A DNA stretch of 14,086 nucleotides from Larix sibirica (lineage: Eukaryota > Streptophyta > Pinopsida > Pinales > Pinaceae), in assembly GCA_004151065.3 (NCBI GenBank), contig NWUY0300019502.1, positions 1-14,086 on the forward strand, in the 5' to 3' direction. Under the pieces are notes generated by a model. That model was given only the letters and a program-made list of their open reading frames with translations, did not search any database and was not told the origin of the DNA. Shown here piece by piece: positions 1 through 8,212 of the stretch (position 1 is its first letter; the number at the start of each line of letters is the position of its first letter). The position numbers and the translations under genes are program-made.

Positions 1-1456
1 ATTTATCGTAGGTTCCGTGAAGGAGACAAAACTGATAGCCAAGAATTATTTGACAGGTTTTTGCAATTCCTCTCTTTGATTGATGATGACGATTTTTTAA
101 TTGATGATGAAAGAAATTGTGGTTGTTTGAATGATGCTAACATAGGACCCTTGGACCAAAGACTACCAATTTTTAATGGGCAGAAAGACATACAAGAAAT
201 TGATTTCCCAAATAGTCTTCTTAAAAATTCCGATATACATAATGAGTATCCATTTTCTACTGTAGGTGCACATGAAGAAATTTCCACTCTGTTAGCAAGT
301 GAGTCAAATGAAAAAAATTGTGAAGAATATTTGGGATTTATGGAAACATTATGTTATTTAAATTTATTAGATGATGATTTGGAAGTACCATGTCCTCACA
401 ATCCCTTTGAACAAGTAAAATAAATTGATCAAAATGAACCCATAGTTAGAATGTCAAATTTCTCTAGATTTTCAAACAACACCTTTGTCTAAGATTGTAA
501 AAGAAGATGAATCGACGATTATTGGGAAAATGGACTATCTGAATGTTGAAAATATGATTATTAAAGATGATATTTTTTCTACTAAAACACATCTAGAATA
601 GCATCATGTTGCTTCAACTGATAATCTGTTATTAGAACAACAATTGATTGACGATTCTTCTGAGCTTGCAGGTGTTGAAGGAATATTGTTTAATCATGAG
701 GAAACACTTGCTTATTGATATACCGAAAACTTTTGTCCTTTGTGCTCGGACTTATTTGCAAACAGTAACGCTGAAAAGGAAACCCAAAATTTGTCTATCT
801 TAAACAATGTTGAGTCTGATTTTTGTATGTCAAGGAATGATGACAAGGAAGAATATGTTGAAATTTTTGTTGTTCAAATCAATGATTGTAATGAAGAAAA
901 ATATATTTTCAAAGATGTCTTTAATGAAATTCAGAATAATAGTGATCAAGTTTATGATGTGGAACAAAAAGAGGTGATCTATGATAGTCCATTGTGTCCT
1001 ATTGAAGATGACATGTTTGATACTAAGGAGTTTTGGGTTCAGGAAGAACGCGTTGATGAGCATGATGAGGCACTTCATCATCCAATGATGGTTATGTCAG
1101 GTCCTCACATCATTAATCCACGTTTGGAATCTGATAATGAGAAGGTAGTCTACATAACAAATGATTTTGGATTTTCGTCTTGTGATGTTGGGGAGGTACA
1201 TTATTCATTTCCAATTTATTCACATGAATCACATAACTTATATTATGATTTTCATGATTCTATTGAGATATGGTTAAAATCGTCATTTTATGAAAAGTTT
1301 CCACGTTGCAGTGTATGTTTGATTCTTCCTACTGTTAACAAATTTGTGATTGGTATAATTTATATGGCCTTGTATTATGCAATGCATCAGTCTTATGAAA
1401 CTACGCATGGCAATAACATTTCTGTGAGACTGGTTTTCCTTCGATGGTTACACTAG
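1..1456 (+). pseudogene. Decayed acidic long ORF, possibly retroelement-derived (5' end outside window)
   Basis: Seen: frame 1 is open from base 1 to a TAA at 421-423 and reads as a strongly acidic polypeptide (starts YRRFREGDKTDSQELFDRFL, then an Asp-rich LIDDDDFLIDDE stretch). The same composition resumes in frame 2 at about 446 and continues to 1456, broken only by TAG at 599-601 and TGA at 716-718. This suggests one ancestral ORF of about 480 codons with a frame change at about 424-445. The longest open piece, 719-1456, is rich in Asp, Glu and Asn. Near its C-terminus lies a hydrophobic stretch, roughly FVIGIIYMALYYAM, which could be membrane-associated or simply out of the original frame. 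No zinc knuckle, protease, reverse transcriptase or integrase motif is visible. Inference: the repeat-rich context makes a retrotransposon polyprotein fragment (gag or spacer-like part) the most likely source, but I do not recognise the family. A host pseudogene is possible. Confidence 0.45.
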
Positions 1457-1470
1457 CTTTATGATTTAAC

Positions 1471-1690
1471 ATAAGCTTGGTTGATCTAGTGGTTAGGTTA
1501 GGCGTAGTGTAGGTTTTCCTTTCTAGTCTTTCAGAATAAGAGTTTGACTCATGTAGTTGTTCTTTCAAATAGGTTAGATTCTAGATAGTAGTTTAAGTTT
1601 TGTTTGATATCCTAGATCTCTCCCCTATATTGTCGTTCTGTCCCTTTTGGAGATTTAGAAATGAAAGATGATACCTTTCTTTGATGTGTA
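1471..1690 (+). mobile_element. SINE-like tRNA-derived stretch
   Basis: Seen: a box A-like segment (tggttgatctagtggttag, about 1479-1497) resembles the 5' part of plant tRNAs that begin TGGTCTAGTGGTTAG. A box B-like segment (agtttgactca, 1541-1551) lies about 60 bases downstream. A pyrimidine-rich 3' part follows (ctctcccctatattgtcg near 1618) and ends in gaaagatgatacctttc. Known: plant SINEs are Pol III units with a tRNA-like head and often a T- or pyrimidine-rich tail. Box B deviates from GGTTCRANYCC, the spacing is on the long side, and no target-site duplication was identified. The stretch sits between two relic reading frames (ending 1456 and starting 1740), as an insertion might. The ends given are approximate. 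Confidence 0.35.
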
Positions 1691-1739
1691 TTTTAGACTA
1701 AACTAACCATTCATAAGGCATGTGCAAGAGAGGTCTAGA

Positions 1740-2148
1740 ATGGATGGATCTAATTTTTTATATGAAAATGAGTATGAACACATATGTGTTTTGCGAAGAA
1801 GACCACTTTCGGAATCTCTCCAAGTTGAAGAAAGTATGGATCTGCAGAACTATGGAAAAAAATTCTTTGTTTTTGACTAAGCGTGAAATAGTTGTGGAGA
1901 GAAAGCAAGATTCATACCGACACTACATAAGATGGAAAGCAAGAATTCAACTAATGTTTCACAAAGAAAACATAATGTCATAACGACACCAGTCAACAAT
2001 AGAAGTCGAGAATAAAGAAGAATAGTTTTCATTGACAAAACAATAACTCAGAGAACCGTATTCGGGGAAAGGGAACTCAATGTTTTCTTCTAAAGCCTTA
2101 GACTTGATGATTGGTGAATATCTACGGTTGCAATTAAAGAATCCATGA
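1740..2148 (+). pseudogene. Decayed coding sequence of unknown family
   Basis: Seen: an ATG at 1740 opens frame 3, reading MDGSNFLYENEYEHICVLRR and onward to a TAA at 1878-1880. A TGA follows at 1884-1886. The same frame is then open from 1887 to a TAA at 2013-2015 (Lys/Asn/Ser-rich, with ITTPVNNRSRE) and from 2016 to a TAA at 2091-2093 (RRIVFIDKTITQRTVFGERE). The text appears to continue in frame 1 from 2080 (MFSSKALDLMIGEYLRLQLK) to a TGA at 2146-2148. Sharing one frame over 350 bases with only a few stops, plus protein-like composition, supports an old coding region of about 135 codons. No domain is recognised. It follows the SINE-like stretch and could be the continuation of the relic that ends at 1456, but no shared motif proves this. 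The minus-strand open frame across 1959-2168 is taken as a shadow. Confidence 0.35.
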
Positions 2149-2888
2149 GGGTATATTTGTTTTTCCAACTCAAACTGTAAGATTTATATAATGTCACATT
2201 AGATAGATCCTAGCAAGCCTACTTATAGGTTTGAAGGGTAGTTAGGATTTAAGGTCATATCTTCGTAACTTTCCCCCATTTTGTCTTGTCGATATCTTCT
2301 GTTGTCCTAGAAAAAGTGAAAAATAAGATTTCTCAAATTTTAGTGTGTTCCATTTGTAATGCACCCTAAGATTGAATTTATATATCTAGTTTGGAATGTC
2401 TCAAGGAATGACATGGTCATTTTGCAACAGAACTTGGTTATTAATACTCATCAGTGAAAGGTAAGAACAATAGAACTTGGTTATTAATACTCATCAGTGA
2501 AAGGTAAGAACAATAGGAGTTTGATTTCAATTTTTATTGCCTCCCACAACTGCATTGTTCTTATTCATTCCCTCTATTTTGGCAGGTACCCGCTAGGAGG
2601 ATGTGCACGAGCTGACTAGGAACTAAGGAGATACCTCGCTTAGATTCATAGGGAAGTATTAAATCACTTGGCAACTAATCCCTAATAATTTCATTTCAAT
2701 CACATTTCCATTGAATATTTTGAAAATGTAGGATTCTTGTTTCGATAAATTTAATGAATATGATCTTGTAATGGAACAAATGACAATCAAACAGAAAATA
2801 TCCTTCAATCACCCTTGATCTCCCATGCACAGTCTTAGAAGATGATTTGGAATCTGCGATGTTGAGACCCCTTATGATTCCTTGATAG
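2149..2888. other. No gene seen; AT-rich spacer
   Basis: No open frame with protein-like composition was found on either strand. Apart from the 43-bp tandem duplication (listed separately) this stretch shows only AT-rich sequence. A splice-acceptor-like ttttggcag with an adjacent gtacc at about 2578-2590 has no partner exon that I can support. Confidence 0.5.
2431..2516. repeat. Perfect 43-bp tandem duplication
   Basis: Bases 2431-2473 (beginning aacttggttattaatactca) recur without a mismatch at 2474-2516. Both copies end in gaacaatag and are preceded by ag. With no divergence between copies, the duplication is far younger than the surrounding decayed sequence, or it is an assembly or cloning artefact. 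The unit contains the donor-like aaggtaag but no gene context gives that meaning. Confidence 0.95.
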
Positions 2889-3418
2889 TATCTTGTCCTA
2901 TCATGTCATTCATTTACACTAACGGCTAGTCCAACTTTGATCTCTTTAGATGAGCATAATGACCTCTCTGTTGAGACAACCCTCGGTATGATATTGTCAG
3001 AACATTTGTTTGGGAGGTGAGTGAGACGCACCTGAGGGACTTGCAGAATCAACTGTATGAAAGGTAACTTGAAGAAGTATCGAGGGTATGGGTAGCAAGT
3101 GATTTGAGAACAACAATGAAATAATGGATCAACTTGGGAAATAAAATGTCGAAGCGAGTGATGCTCACAATTCGGCTGGGCACGTTTCTTGATCTTTTGC
3201 CCCTGACACCATGCTTTTACTATTCCATGTTGTTTAAAGTTGGATTTGGTGGTTTGATCTTCAATATTGCTTTCAGCCCTTTGCTTGTGTCTTTAGTTTT
3301 GAAAGGAAATCTGAACAGAGTAATTTTGCGCCAAGTTTTAAAACCAAGCTACTGGTATGTTCTAGATTCTTTTGGTTGTCTTCTTTGCGGTGTGATCAGT
3401 TTTGATAGATTGTTTTAA
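2889..3418 (+). pseudogene. Decayed coding sequence: charged helical part followed by hydrophobic part
   Basis: Seen: frame 3 is open from 2889 to a TGA at 3018-3020 (ends with ETTLGMILSEHLFGR). An overlapping frame 2 then runs from about 3014 to 3418 and is broken only by TAA at 3065-3067 and TAA at 3122-3124. Frame 2 first reads a charged, helix-like stretch (VSETHLRDLQNQLYER, then LEEVSRVWVASDLRTTMK). From the ATG at about 3146 (MSKRVMLTIRLG) it continues into a hydrophobic region of roughly 40 residues (for example FGGLIFNIAFSPLLVSLVL) that could hold one or two membrane segments, and ends DSFGCLLCGVISFDRLF. Inference: a gene fragment with one frameshift and two stops, or retroelement debris. 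I do not recognise the family. The last open piece (3134-3418) is the only part free of stops. Confidence 0.35.
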
Positions 3419-5291
3419 CTGCGCATATCCATCTCCCTACCTTATGTTTTGTGATGGTTTTATTGCTTAAATTCATAAGTCAAAAAAACATTTGGCATCA
3501 GTTAACCTAAAAGGTCGTTCAAAACATTATATAATATGTCGGGGTGTCAAGGGGTTATGGTCTAAGCAATTGTAAAATTCGGAAGACATATATCATATTT
3601 GATTGACACCAAAGCACTTCATCTAAACATTCTTACAAGTTAGTCGGAAGTGTATAGTAGAATCCTTGTCATGGTGGAACACAAATAGACTTGAAAGAGA
3701 TTACACGAGGACAATAGTTAGCAAGACTCCAGGTGTCTTTCAGTTATTCTCTGGTGAGCTCCGTCCCTACACACACTTAATTGGCTAATCCTATGATCTT
3801 TTCTAGTGGTCAACCCACGGGTTTAATAAGAGGGATGACAATGTGTAGAAAATCAAAATGAATCTAAACATACCATCGCATGCTCTCAAGGGGCTTACTG
3901 AACCTGTTGCCCCATCTACTCTCTGCAAAAGCATAAAATCTCTAAGAGATCAAAAAAAATATGTATCTACATATTGCAAACCAAAAGAGTAAAATGGGAC
4001 AAGAGCGTTCAATCATAAAAATGGTTCAAAAGGTAGCTCTGTCGAGGCTATGGATGCTTGCGAGCAGCAGAGCCATGCCTGTGGTATAAGAGATGAGGAA
4101 CAAACTTTAAGCACTTATCTAACTTATGATTTCTGCTCTGTGGTGTTATGCCTAGTGCAAAGCACATTTTGGACTTAAGCATGGTAAATAAAATCCTTAA
4201 TCTCGCTCCAAGAGAATAATCGTAAGATTATCTTAGGTCTACTTTCATTGATTCATATGTTATTGAAAAATTGAGTATCTGTCGAAGTGGTACCCATGAA
4301 TATAGGAACTATTATAACCGTCTGAAGAGCTTATCTTTAACACTTAGATGAATGTAAGTCTTTAACTGATCTAAGCTAAATATAACTAGTTCTTCCAGTG
4401 GTTCACCAATTATTGTGGCCACAACATCCTCCCTAAGTTTTTATTTCTCGGAGTAAAAAACAGGGGACCCTTAGCTAAATTTTGGTTTCTTGAGTATGAC
4501 CTGAATTGATTTGTGAATAACGAATGAGCCGAATGAAGTATTGATTTCCAGAGTGTTTGTTGATACCTCCACGATGATCTTTGTCAGTCATCATCTTCAT
4601 CCTTGAATGATTAATCCGAACTGTCGAAGCTAGTTGTTTTACTCTCTACTAGAAGCTTTCTTTGGTACGATTGGTTGAAATGTCAATTTCATGATCCTAT
4701 AATGTGTACCTAAGCCTCCTATACACGATTCTTACCCATTTCCTCTCAATATTTGCTTGTGACCTCGCTTTCCCAACTACATGGAAACATTCGAACCAGG
4801 ATAAGCCGCTCTACCCCGACCAATGTCATGATATGGTGATTGACCTCTTGTGCCCATCATATCAATATGAATGTTGTTTTACTGATCTCCAAATCCTTAC
4901 ATGAATAATCAACGTGTGCTGCAGCTTCATCTGGTTTGCGACTGGAAGGCCCCGTGAACCATATCATTTATTCTCGTAACTCAATCGTAAGTAGATTTTC
5001 CTTAGATCAAGACTCCCCATCAGCTCGAATCATATTTATACATTTTGTATTTCCCACTGGCTTGATCTTTCAGATGATGACGGGCGTGACGTACACTAGG
5101 TGATCAAATGGCCTAGTTCGAGGATTAAAATATTTCAAATAGTGATGTTTGGCATCAACCCCTATTAATGAAGAGAAAGCATATATAACATGGGCGGGGG
5201 GAAGCTGACGGAATTAATTATGGGTAAAACAATTGCACGAACAAGGCCTCAACTTTCATTAGTAAAGTGCTTTTGTGCGGATTTGTAAGGA
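3419..5291. other. Long AT-rich spacer without a supportable gene
   Basis: Only short open stretches occur. Frame 2 across about 4223-4348 reads 41 codons on the plus strand (includes RSGTHEYRNYYNRLK). The 4704-4904 frame has no ATG at its start. The minus strand around 3870-3960 reads a short protein-like piece (AESRWGNRFSKPLESMR). These may be remnants of eroded elements, but none can be followed beyond about 70 codons or tied to a family. No RNA gene, tandem repeat or terminal repeat was seen. A run of five Gs at 5195-5199 is the only GC-rich spot of note. Confidence 0.4.
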
Positions 5292-5300
5292 TTGGTGAAA

Positions 5301-5624
5301 ATGATAATTTTGGAAACAAACATGGCCATCTTGGATGAGCTCACCGTTACAAATCCAATGCAACTTGCGGAATTCAATTCCGAGCTCTGGAAATTCCAAA
5401 ACACCTTCAGTGAGTCAAAAAACTTTTTAAAAATCCCCAAAAACTCAAAAAAAAAATCCCCGAAACTGTTCAGCAAAAAAAAAAAAAAAAAATCCCCGAA
5501 ACTATTCGAAAAACTCAAGGAAAAAGAAAAAGAAAACCCAAAACTCATAAAAAAAACCCAGAAAACTCAAAAAAAATCCCCGAAATTGTTTGGCAAACTC
5601 AAAAAAATCACTGAAACTGAGTAA
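5301..5624 (+). CDS. Lysine-rich hypothetical ORF over low-complexity DNA
   Basis: Seen: starting at the first ATG of the open frame (5301), it encodes 107 residues. The first ~45 look ordinary (MIILETNMAILDELTVTNPM). The rest is a Lys/Pro/Ser-rich tail in which KKSPKLF recurs three times. The tail is a direct translation of the A-rich repeat below it, so open-frame length there is expected from base composition alone (A-runs lack stops in the AAA frame). There is no ribosome or splice context to support expression, and the opposite strand is also open over the same interval (5249-5548). Most likely not a real gene; recorded because the frame is long for this region. Confidence 0.15.
   Translation: MIILETNMAILDELTVTNPMQLAEFNSELWKFQNTFSESKNFLKIPKNSKKKSPKLFSKKKKKKSPKLFEKLKEKEKENPKLIKKTQKTQKKSPKLFGKLKKITETE
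5425..5610. repeat. A-rich low-complexity block with recurring AAATCCCCGAAACTGTTC core
   Basis: The core aaatccccgaaact followed by gttc or attc occurs at about 5453-5471 and 5489-5507. A variant, aaatccccgaaattgttt, lies near 5574-5591. Diverged forms (aaaatccccaaaaactc, aaaacccaaaactc) lie between and before them. An 18-A run spans 5475-5492. The pattern fits short-unit expansion by slippage from one A-rich core with a fixed CCCCGAAA centre. Just upstream, 5369-5381 is a near-palindrome, ggaattcaattcc. Confidence 0.85.
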
Positions 5625-5763
5625 GCTTCATCACAATGAGCCAACCAACTAAAAAATATCCTCCGCAAAGAACCGTGAATATTTAAGATCTATTATGATA
5701 GCGGTCGGTGAAGAACTTAGCTCAAGGTTGACAAGCTTGTAATTTTCAAAATTAAGTGAGAAA

Positions 5764-5946
5764 ATGGCCTATGATTTGAGCATTGGTGGAAGACTTCTGT
5801 CAAATGCAATATTACTGAAGAAATTAAAGAAAATATACGAGCTTACAAAGATCATCCTCTCGATCTATTCACTAATTGTGGGAGGATCTGCTTCAATTAA
5901 TGAGAGAAATTTGGTGGCCTCCAGCAGTTACTATGAAAACTGGTAG
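5764..5946 (+). pseudogene. Short coding-like stretch, frame-shifted remnant
   Basis: Seen: the ATG at 5764 opens a 60-codon frame (MAYDLSIGGRLLSNAILLKK). The more protein-like text switches frame inside it. One alternative frame reads TEEIKENIRAYKDHPLDLF over about 5816-5872, and another reads REIWWPPAVTMKTGSR over about 5903-5950. Three overlapping frames each giving plausible text in turn suggests an eroded coding sequence with two small indels. A lucky open frame in AT-rich DNA is the alternative. No family is recognised. Confidence 0.2.
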
Positions 5947-5950
5947 TAGG

Positions 5951-6378
5951 GTATTATTATGTTTAATCTCATATCATGTTTGACATATCAGAACGCCCCA
6001 ACATGGCACTAATGTTCCCCTTTCCATTTTTTTGGGTTGTTAATAGTGATAAAGGTCACGTGGATAATAGGGGATATAGGGACTCAATCCTGGTTTAATA
6101 AATTGAGGCTAGGATATGTAGGTTAGAATTAGGAGGGATAGTTACGATATAAATTTGATTTCTTTATGTTAATTTATTTTGTTTTGTTGTTTACTAGTTT
6201 ATTTATAGTTTTAACATAAATGCAAAATAAATAAAGCATAAGTTTAAAAGGGTAGGATATATTGTTTAAGTTAGGATTCTAGGTAGATTATGATGCTTAT
6301 TTTATCTTGTACGTCTTATATTTTTTAGTTGTTGTTAATTAAGTAATTTCATGTTGTTTTTAATAATAATTAAAGGTT
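5951..6378. other. T/A-rich spacer with polyadenylation-like signals
   Basis: No coding potential. Two overlapping AATAAA hexamers lie at 6226-6231 and 6230-6235 on the plus strand. The stretch from 6150 to 6378 is T-rich and ends in an acceptor-like ttgctgtag near 6395-6403, so it is intron- or 3'UTR-like in composition, but no gene can be attached to it. Confidence 0.35.
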
Positions 6379-6546
6379 ATGAGGTTACTCTCTCTTGCTG
6401 TAGGGAAGCTGAGATTTAGATGGAAGAGTGCAAGGTTTTCATCACATAGATACTCCAAGATGTATTCAATAAAATCGATCGAAGTTGTAAAGCGAAGGAA
6501 GGCATTAAGGACACAAAATGACCTCTCCAAAAGACCTAACGGCTAG
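6379..6546 (+). CDS. Small basic hypothetical ORF (55 aa)
   Basis: Seen: ATG at 6379, TAG at 6544-6546. The product is rich in Arg, Lys and Ser (begins MRLLSLAVGKLRFRWKSARF, later VVKRRKALRTQNDLSKR). It lies between a T/A-rich stretch and an LTR-like region. No family is recognised. Its length is compatible with chance, although the low stop density in an AT-rich region and the basic composition make it worth recording. It could equally be the basic tail of an eroded element protein. Confidence 0.15.
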   Translation: MRLLSLAVGKLRFRWKSARFSSHRYSKMYSIKSIEVVKRRKALRTQNDLSKRPNG

Positions 6547-6570
6547 CATGACTACAGAAACTATTCGATG

Positions 6571-6945
6571 TCAAGTTGAATTATACGATTTGCGGACATA
6601 AACGGTGCCATGAAGAAGAAAAAAATGCACTACTGAAGGAGGGTCATTTTCATTATCAACGGGCATTGTTCTCGGGTCAAGATAAAGAGAAACACATCTT
6701 GTCATGGTCGACAACGACAACACTTCACATTTGATGAAATCACGCCATTTCAAGATCAACTTGTGTGATAGAACGAACTGAAATTCACGAGTGTAATTGG
6801 AAGGAGCATTATGACATGAAGCATCGCACCACATTCGAGAGGATCGAATATTGATTGAGGGTAAGGTAGAACAAGGAATAGAGATGGTGATCTCAAATGG
6901 TTTATTCACTGAATCAAATTGCTTGTATTGAAGGTTATTATTCAT
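6571..6945 (-). CDS. Hypothetical minus-strand ORF (124 aa), unrecognised
   Basis: Seen: a complete ATG-to-stop frame on the minus strand (begins MNNNLQYKQFDSVNKPFEIT; internal SSRMWCDASCHNAPSNYTRE; ends HGTVYVRKSYNST). At 124 residues it is the longest ATG-initiated frame in the middle part and has mixed composition. Against it, the plus strand of the same interval also yields protein-like pieces in alternating frames (for example IEGKVEQGIEMVISNGLF at about 6855-6908), so one strand must be a shadow. The LTR-like region just downstream on the plus strand favours plus-strand element debris. I give neither a function. Confidence 0.2.
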   Translation of the reverse strand: MNNNLQYKQFDSVNKPFEITISIPCSTLPSINIRSSRMWCDASCHNAPSNYTREFQFVLSHKLILKWRDFIKCEVLSLSTMTRCVSLYLDPRTMPVDNENDPPSVVHFFLLHGTVYVRKSYNST

Positions 6946-6989
6946 ATAAAAGGATGAAATATCTGTAATAAGGAATCAATAAAGTCGAC

Positions 6990-7797
6990 ATTGCCACATG
7001 AAGACAAAACCACTAAAGGACAAATCAATGGGATCCCAAAGGACACTCAAGGATAAATTAAATCAATTATTGTAAAAAATTTATTAAGAGAATTTCAAAA
7101 GTCTCAAGAGAATAGGGAAGGCCAAGGGTCACCTAGCCTTGGACTATATATTGTAATCTCATTCAATGAGAAATGGGCTTTTCGCTCTACAACTTTCGAT
7201 GTACTATTGTTGAAACTATGAATGAGGAGAAGCCTTGGATCAGCGTTTGCACAGGAATTCCACTTTTGTGTGGATGAATGATTTGAACTATTTCATGCTC
7301 TTTCATGCACAGTTATGAAGTAAGATTGTTTCAGATTTCATGAATGGATTATTGCTACAGTTCTTTGTTCCTTATTTCATTGTTATTCATGTTCTCTTGA
7401 TTCTTGTGAGTAGTGAAATCAGAATGGCGTAATTTGTAAGACTATTCTTATGTTTATGCTACCATTCTACTAGTTGTTTTTATGCTTCTTAAAATAGCTA
7501 ATTGATTTCTAAATGGGTGTCCAACCATTGTTCCACCACTCGTCCATGTTACTTTCACTCTAGGGATAGGTTAGGTTAGTTAGGAATTGCATTTAGGTTA
7601 GATTATCTTGCATTTCTTCTTTTAATTTCAAAACCCTAAACAGTGGACCATGCCGCAAACGGTAAAACCCAATAAGGAATGGTTGTCGGGCCATAATCCA
7701 AAAGGGTTCCCTACTGCAAGCAACCTGAGGTCTAATTCGGACTTCTTGTCGGGGAGAACCCCTACTGTTGACCACTAGCCATTTCGACCTATCAAAA
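6990..7797 (+). mobile_element. LTR-like region (possible solo or partial LTR)
   Basis: Seen: a promoter-like block with a TATA motif (ctatatattg, 7144-7153) follows a purine-rich, GGCC-containing stretch and is followed by ttcaatgagaaatgggc, an arrangement resembling the U3/R boundary of plant LTRs. A long T-rich segment then runs to about 7620. Next comes a more GC-rich, structured segment (7640-7790) with a ggggagaacccc hairpin (7751-7762) and a repeated cctactg. The homology to the tandem array starts immediately after, at about 7798. No second LTR, TG...CA termini, primer-binding site or target duplication was found, so the boundaries are nominal. The minus-strand open frame at 7593-7775 is taken as chance. 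Confidence 0.25.
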
Positions 7798-8060
7798 CCT
7801 CTTTATTGTAAATTTCTTGTTAATTGTAGTTGTTGGTGAGAATTGACTAGATTTACCTAATATTCTAGAGCCCTTATTTAGCTAAACAACTATTTAACCA
7901 TAGTTAGGATGTCTTTCTTTTCTTAATCTATTGTTTATTCTACTTGTGATTGAAAACTAATTGAATTACCCTAGTAAATCTAGGGCCCTAGGTCACTTAA
8001 TCAACTATAGAACCATAATTAATATAACTCCCTTTTGTCCTTTCATCCCTTTCTCTCTCT

Positions 8061-8128
8061 CAAGGTTTCTTGATTTTATCCTAAAATTTAGTTNCCAAGG
8101 TTTCTTGATTTTATCCTAAAATTTAGTT
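8061..8128. repeat. 33-bp direct duplication of the landmark box, flanking an N
   Basis: Bases 8061-8093 (caaggtttcttgattttatc and on to tagtt) are repeated exactly at 8096-8128, separated only by the unresolved base at 8094 and a c. No other copy has this doubling in place, so it may be either a real short duplication or an overlap left unmerged in assembly. Confidence 0.95.
8094..8094. other. Unresolved base (N) at a repeat junction
   Basis: Single N between two identical 33-bp copies. Its position exactly at the junction suggests a join or consensus ambiguity rather than a random miscall. Confidence 0.9.
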
Positions 8129-8212
8129 TTAAACCACCCTTTAGCTCTCTTCAATCTACTAACTGGACTCCACCTTTGATTACCCCAACAACTACTAGTT
8201 CCCTCTAGGATG

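Noticed and set aside
3-287. Minus-strand 94-codon open frame
   Set aside because: It lies opposite the acidic relic; Asp/Glu codons on the plus strand give few stops on the reverse, so it is a shadow.
830-1081. Minus-strand Ile/Phe-rich open frame
   Set aside because: Reverse shadow of the Asn/Asp/Glu-rich relic; composition is a by-product of AT-rich codons.
1471-1560. Functional tRNA gene
   Set aside because: Box A/B-like motifs are present but no acceptor stem or anticodon arm can be folded with proper spacing.
1720-1983. Plus-strand 87-codon frame overlapping the second relic
   Set aside because: It runs in a different frame from the more protein-like 1740-2148 text and has no ATG at its listed start (begins at a TTG/ATG-like site inside a Met/Lys-rich stretch). 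I judged frame 3 the better ancestral frame, though this choice is not certain.
4704-4904. Plus-strand 66-codon frame
   Set aside because: Starts on GTG just after a stop, has no ATG near the start and no recognisable family; length is within chance for this composition.
5249-5548. Minus-strand Phe/Ser-rich frame
   Set aside because: Translation of T-runs opposite the A-rich repeat; low-complexity artefact.
7630-7641. Telomere-like aaaccctaaac
   Set aside because: Only about 1.5 units of the plant telomere motif and not repeated; common by chance in AT-rich plant DNA.
7593-7775. Minus-strand 60-codon frame in the LTR-like segment
   Set aside because: Short, no family, lies in a structured non-coding-looking segment at the array border.
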